Shown: in pieces, positions 21,127 to 23,116 of the stretch | Layout of the letters: each line of letters opens with the position of its first letter | How positions within the stretch are numbered: position 1 is the stretch's first letter | Assembly (NCBI GenBank): GCA_018715295.1 | Contig: DVLY01000004.1 | Location: 1-23,116, forward strand | Source of the DNA: Candidatus Merdimorpha stercoravium | GTDB taxonomy: Bacteria > Bacteroidota > Bacteroidia > Flavobacteriales > UBA1820 | Length of the DNA: 23,116 nt | Reading direction: 5' to 3' | Made by a program: the position numbers and the translations under genes | Notes under the pieces: generated by a model | Told to the model about the DNA's origin: nothing | Seen by the model: only the letters and a program-made list of their open reading frames with translations | Databases searched by the model: none

Positions 21127-21564
21127 ATGAAAAAACTCCTGATTGCCCTTCTGTGTTTTTTGCCGGCACTCCTCCCGGCACAGAATGCTCCTGAAACACC
21201 CGCCGAAACATCCGCTTCAGACGTACAGTCCGAATGGCCGCAAGGCGAACCTTTCGCTGCCGTGGAAGAGATGCCGCAATTCCCCGGCGGAGAAAAAGCG
21301 ATGTACGAATGGCTGTACGCCCATCTGAACTACCCGGAGTCCGCCCGCGAGCGCGGGGTAGCCGGCAACGTATGGATACGCCTCGTAGTATCCGAAACAG
21401 GGAAAGTGAAAAACGCCAAGGTCGCGCGGGGCATCGACCCGGAATGCGATGCCGAGGCGCTGCGCACGGTACGTTCGATGCCCGACTGGATCCCCGGCCG
21501 ACAAAACGGCCAAAAGGTCCCGGTGTACTATACCCTTCGGATCGTTTTCATGCCCAGTCGATGA
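21127..21564 (+). CDS. Small secreted TonB C-terminal-domain protein
   Basis: A 145-residue protein. The N-terminus MKKLLIALLCFLPALLPAQ is a cleavable-type signal peptide ending near residue 18-19; there is no lipobox at the right place and no retained membrane anchor. An acidic, Ala/Glu-rich linker leads into a TonB C-terminal fold: MPQFPGGEKAMYEWL, YPESARERGVAGNVWIRLVV and a closing YYTLRIVF strand. Classical TonB has an N-terminal inner-membrane helix that couples to ExbBD; here only the periplasmic domain remains. It may modulate outer-membrane TonB-dependent receptors or have another envelope role. It sits alone between two terminators, convergent with dnaK. Confidence 0.8.
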   Translation: MKKLLIALLCFLPALLPAQNAPETPAETSASDVQSEWPQGEPFAAVEEMPQFPGGEKAMYEWLYAHLNYPESARERGVAGNVWIRLVVSETGKVKNAKVARGIDPECDAEALRTVRSMPDWIPGRQNGQKVPVYYTLRIVFMPSR

Positions 21565-21582
21565 CCGGAAAAACACACAAAA

Positions 21583-21612
21583 AAATCCCCGCACCTTCCG
21601 GTGCGGGGATTT
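21583..21612. terminator. Bidirectional terminator between the TonB-like gene and dnaK
   Basis: AAATCCCCGCACC and GGTGCGGGGATTT form a perfect 13-bp stem with a TTCC loop. In the minus sense the stem runs straight into a T-run (plus-strand A-run upstream at about 21579-21585), a strong terminator for dnaK. In the plus sense it is followed only by a short mixed T-stretch, so it terminates the TonB-like gene less strongly. Confidence 0.85.
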
Positions 21613-21632
21613 CCTTATAAAAAGGGTTTGGG

Positions 21633-23116
21633 TTATTTCACTTCCTCGAAGTCCACGTCCTGCACATTGTCGGCCTTGCCGTTGGACGAGGCGGACTGGG
21701 CCCCGGTGTCGGCAGCGCCCGAAGCGGACTGGCTTCCGGCGTTGTTCTGCTGGTTGGCATAGAGCTCCTGACCGGCTTTCTGAAGGGCAGCGTTGAGTGC
21801 ATCGATGTCCTTGTCGATCTGGGCCATATCCTGGCTTTCATGCGACTTCTTCAATGCCTCCAGTGCGGTATTGACTTCGGCACGGGTTCCTTCCGACACC
21901 TTGTCGCCCCATTCCTTGAGCTGTTTCTCGGTCTGGAAGACCATTCCGTCGGCCAGGTTCAGCTTGTCGGCCTTTTCACGCGCCTTGCGGTCTTCCTCGG
22001 CATGTGCTTCGGCTTCTTTCTTCATCCGTTCGATCTCTTCCTTGGACAAGCCGGAGGATGCCTCGATACGGATATCCTTCGAAGCACCGGTAGCCTTATC
22101 CTTGGCCGTTACGTGGATGATACCGTTGGCGTCGATATCGAATTCCACCTCGATCTGAGGTACGCCGCGCGGAGCGGGAGCGATGCCGTCCAAGTGGAAC
22201 TTGCCGATCGTCTTGTTGTCTTTGGCCATCGGGCGTTCACCCTGCAGTACGTGTATCTCGACCGAAGGCTGGTTGTCCACAGCCGTGGAGAACACCTCGG
22301 ATTTCTTGGTCGGGATGGTCGTATTGGCCTCGATGAGTTTGGTGAACACACCGCCCATCGTTTCGATACCCAAGGACAGCGGAGTAACGTCCAGCAACAG
22401 GATGTCTTTCAAGGCTTCGTTGTCGCCGGAAAGCACGCCTCCCTGAATGGCCGCACCGACAGCCACTACTTCGTCCGGGTTGACGCTCTTGGACGGTTTC
22501 TTGCCGAAGAACTCTTCTACCACAGCCTGCACGCGGGGGTTACGCGTCGAACCACCCACCAGGATGATCTCGTCGATTTCCTCCTTCTTCAGCCCGGCAT
22601 CCTCCAGTGCTTTCTGCATCGGCGGGATGGTACGGGCAACCAGGTCGTCGGTCAACTTGTCGAACTGCGATACGGTCAAAGGCATCACCAGGTGTTTAGG
22701 ACCTTCGGCATTGGCCGTGATGTACGGAAGGTTGATCTCGGTTTTCGGCGAGGAAGAAAGTTCGATCTTCGCTTTCTCGGCGGCCTCGCGGATACGCTGC
22801 ATCGCTTGAGGATCTTTCCGCAGGTCGATGCCCTCGGCTTTCCGGAATTCCTCCACCACCCAGTCGATGATGCGGTTGTCGAAGTCATCACCTCCCAGGT
22901 GCGTATCGCCGTTGGTGGAGATTACCTGGAACACGCCGTCGCCCAGCTCTAGGATGGAGATATCGTACGTACCGCCACCGAGGTCATATACGGCGATCCG
23001 CTTGTCGCTGGCTTTCTTGTCCAAGCCGTAGGCCAGGGCGGCAGCCGTAGGCTCGCTGATGATGCGCTCTACCTTCAGTCCGGCGATCTCACCGGCCTCC
23101 TTGGTGGCCTGACGCT
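21633..23116 (-). CDS. dnaK: Chaperone protein DnaK (Hsp70), 5' end beyond the window
   Basis: The reading frame runs off the right edge; about 493 codons are present. The visible protein begins in RQATKEAGEIAGLKVERII, corresponding to roughly residue 150 of full DnaK, then PTAAALAYGLDK and YDLGGGTYDISIL (ATPase domain). The substrate-binding domain follows (LDVTPLSLGIETMGGVF, VLQGERPMAKDN), then a helical lid and an Ala/Ser/Gly/Gln-rich tail ending DVDFEEVK, the usual C-terminal motif. DnaK is the ATP-driven folding chaperone working with DnaJ and GrpE; none of those is visible. The stop is TAA at 21633-21635, just before a strong terminator. The missing N-terminal part and promoter lie outside the window. 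Confidence 0.97.
   Translation of the reverse strand, partial: RQATKEAGEIAGLKVERIISEPTAAALAYGLDKKASDKRIAVYDLGGGTYDISILELGDGVFQVISTNGDTHLGGDDFDNRIIDWVVEEFRKAEGIDLRKDPQAMQRIREAAEKAKIELSSSPKTEINLPYITANAEGPKHLVMPLTVSQFDKLTDDLVARTIPPMQKALEDAGLKKEEIDEIILVGGSTRNPRVQAVVEEFFGKKPSKSVNPDEVVAVGAAIQGGVLSGDNEALKDILLLDVTPLSLGIETMGGVFTKLIEANTTIPTKKSEVFSTAVDNQPSVEIHVLQGERPMAKDNKTIGKFHLDGIAPAPRGVPQIEVEFDIDANGIIHVTAKDKATGASKDIRIEASSGLSKEEIERMKKEAEAHAEEDRKAREKADKLNLADGMVFQTEKQLKEWGDKVSEGTRAEVNTALEALKKSHESQDMAQIDKDIDALNAALQKAGQELYANQQNNAGSQSASGAADTGAQSASSNGKADNVQDVDFEEVK

Overview
The window looks like a chromosomal segment of a GC-rich member of the Bacteroidales, most like Alistipes/Rikenellaceae. This rests on four things: promoters of the Bacteroidetes TAnnTTTG type, an ArgF' (acetyl/succinylornithine carbamoyltransferase) family gene instead of ordinary argF, the GNAT-argG-argC-argD arginine cluster typical of that phylum, and a threonine/serine exporter split into two overlapping genes. 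No tRNA, rRNA, CRISPR, transposase, integrase or phage gene was seen. The genus is inferred, not demonstrated.

Layout. (1) 1-1389, plus strand: a split ThrE-type exporter with its own promoter. (2) 1408-6588, minus strand: argB, rpe, thiL and hemW, then a TauE/SafE permease with a DUF1634 partner. (3) 6589-6845: a short spacer with an argB promoter, a direct repeat and a perfect 62-bp inverted repeat. (4) 6846-14051, minus strand: an arginine cluster, in transcription order GNAT acetyltransferase, argG, rhodanese lipoprotein, argC, argD, nicotinamidase-like hydrolase, DUF3267 membrane zincin, argF'. Its leader of about 290 nt carries a short Arg-containing ORF. (5) 14536-19751, minus strand: a five-gene heterodisulfide-reductase-like module, in order HdrC-like, HdrB-like, short HdrA-like, mini-HdrC, fused HdrE/HdrD-like membrane protein. 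(6) 19752-20083: an AT-rich divergent control region with promoters both ways and two palindromes. (7) 20084-21564, plus strand: fabD with a strong terminator, then a small secreted TonB C-terminal-domain protein. (8) 21633-23116, minus strand: dnaK, cut off by the window end at its 5' side.

How the genes work together. The arg genes cover glutamate acylation (candidate GNAT), acylglutamate kinase (ArgB), reductase (ArgC), aminotransferase (ArgD), carbamoyl transfer onto the acylated ornithine (ArgF') and argininosuccinate synthesis (ArgG). argH, the deacylase and carAB are not in the window. The Hdr-like module has all the parts of an electron-transfer chain: Fe-S carriers, an HdrB-type CCG protein, an FAD subunit, and a b-type-cytochrome-like membrane anchor fused to a double-CCG Fe-S domain. 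It has no recognisable substrate dehydrogenase or hydrogenase partner. This module is the best candidate here for an uncharacterised system; its probable link to menaquinone is inference.
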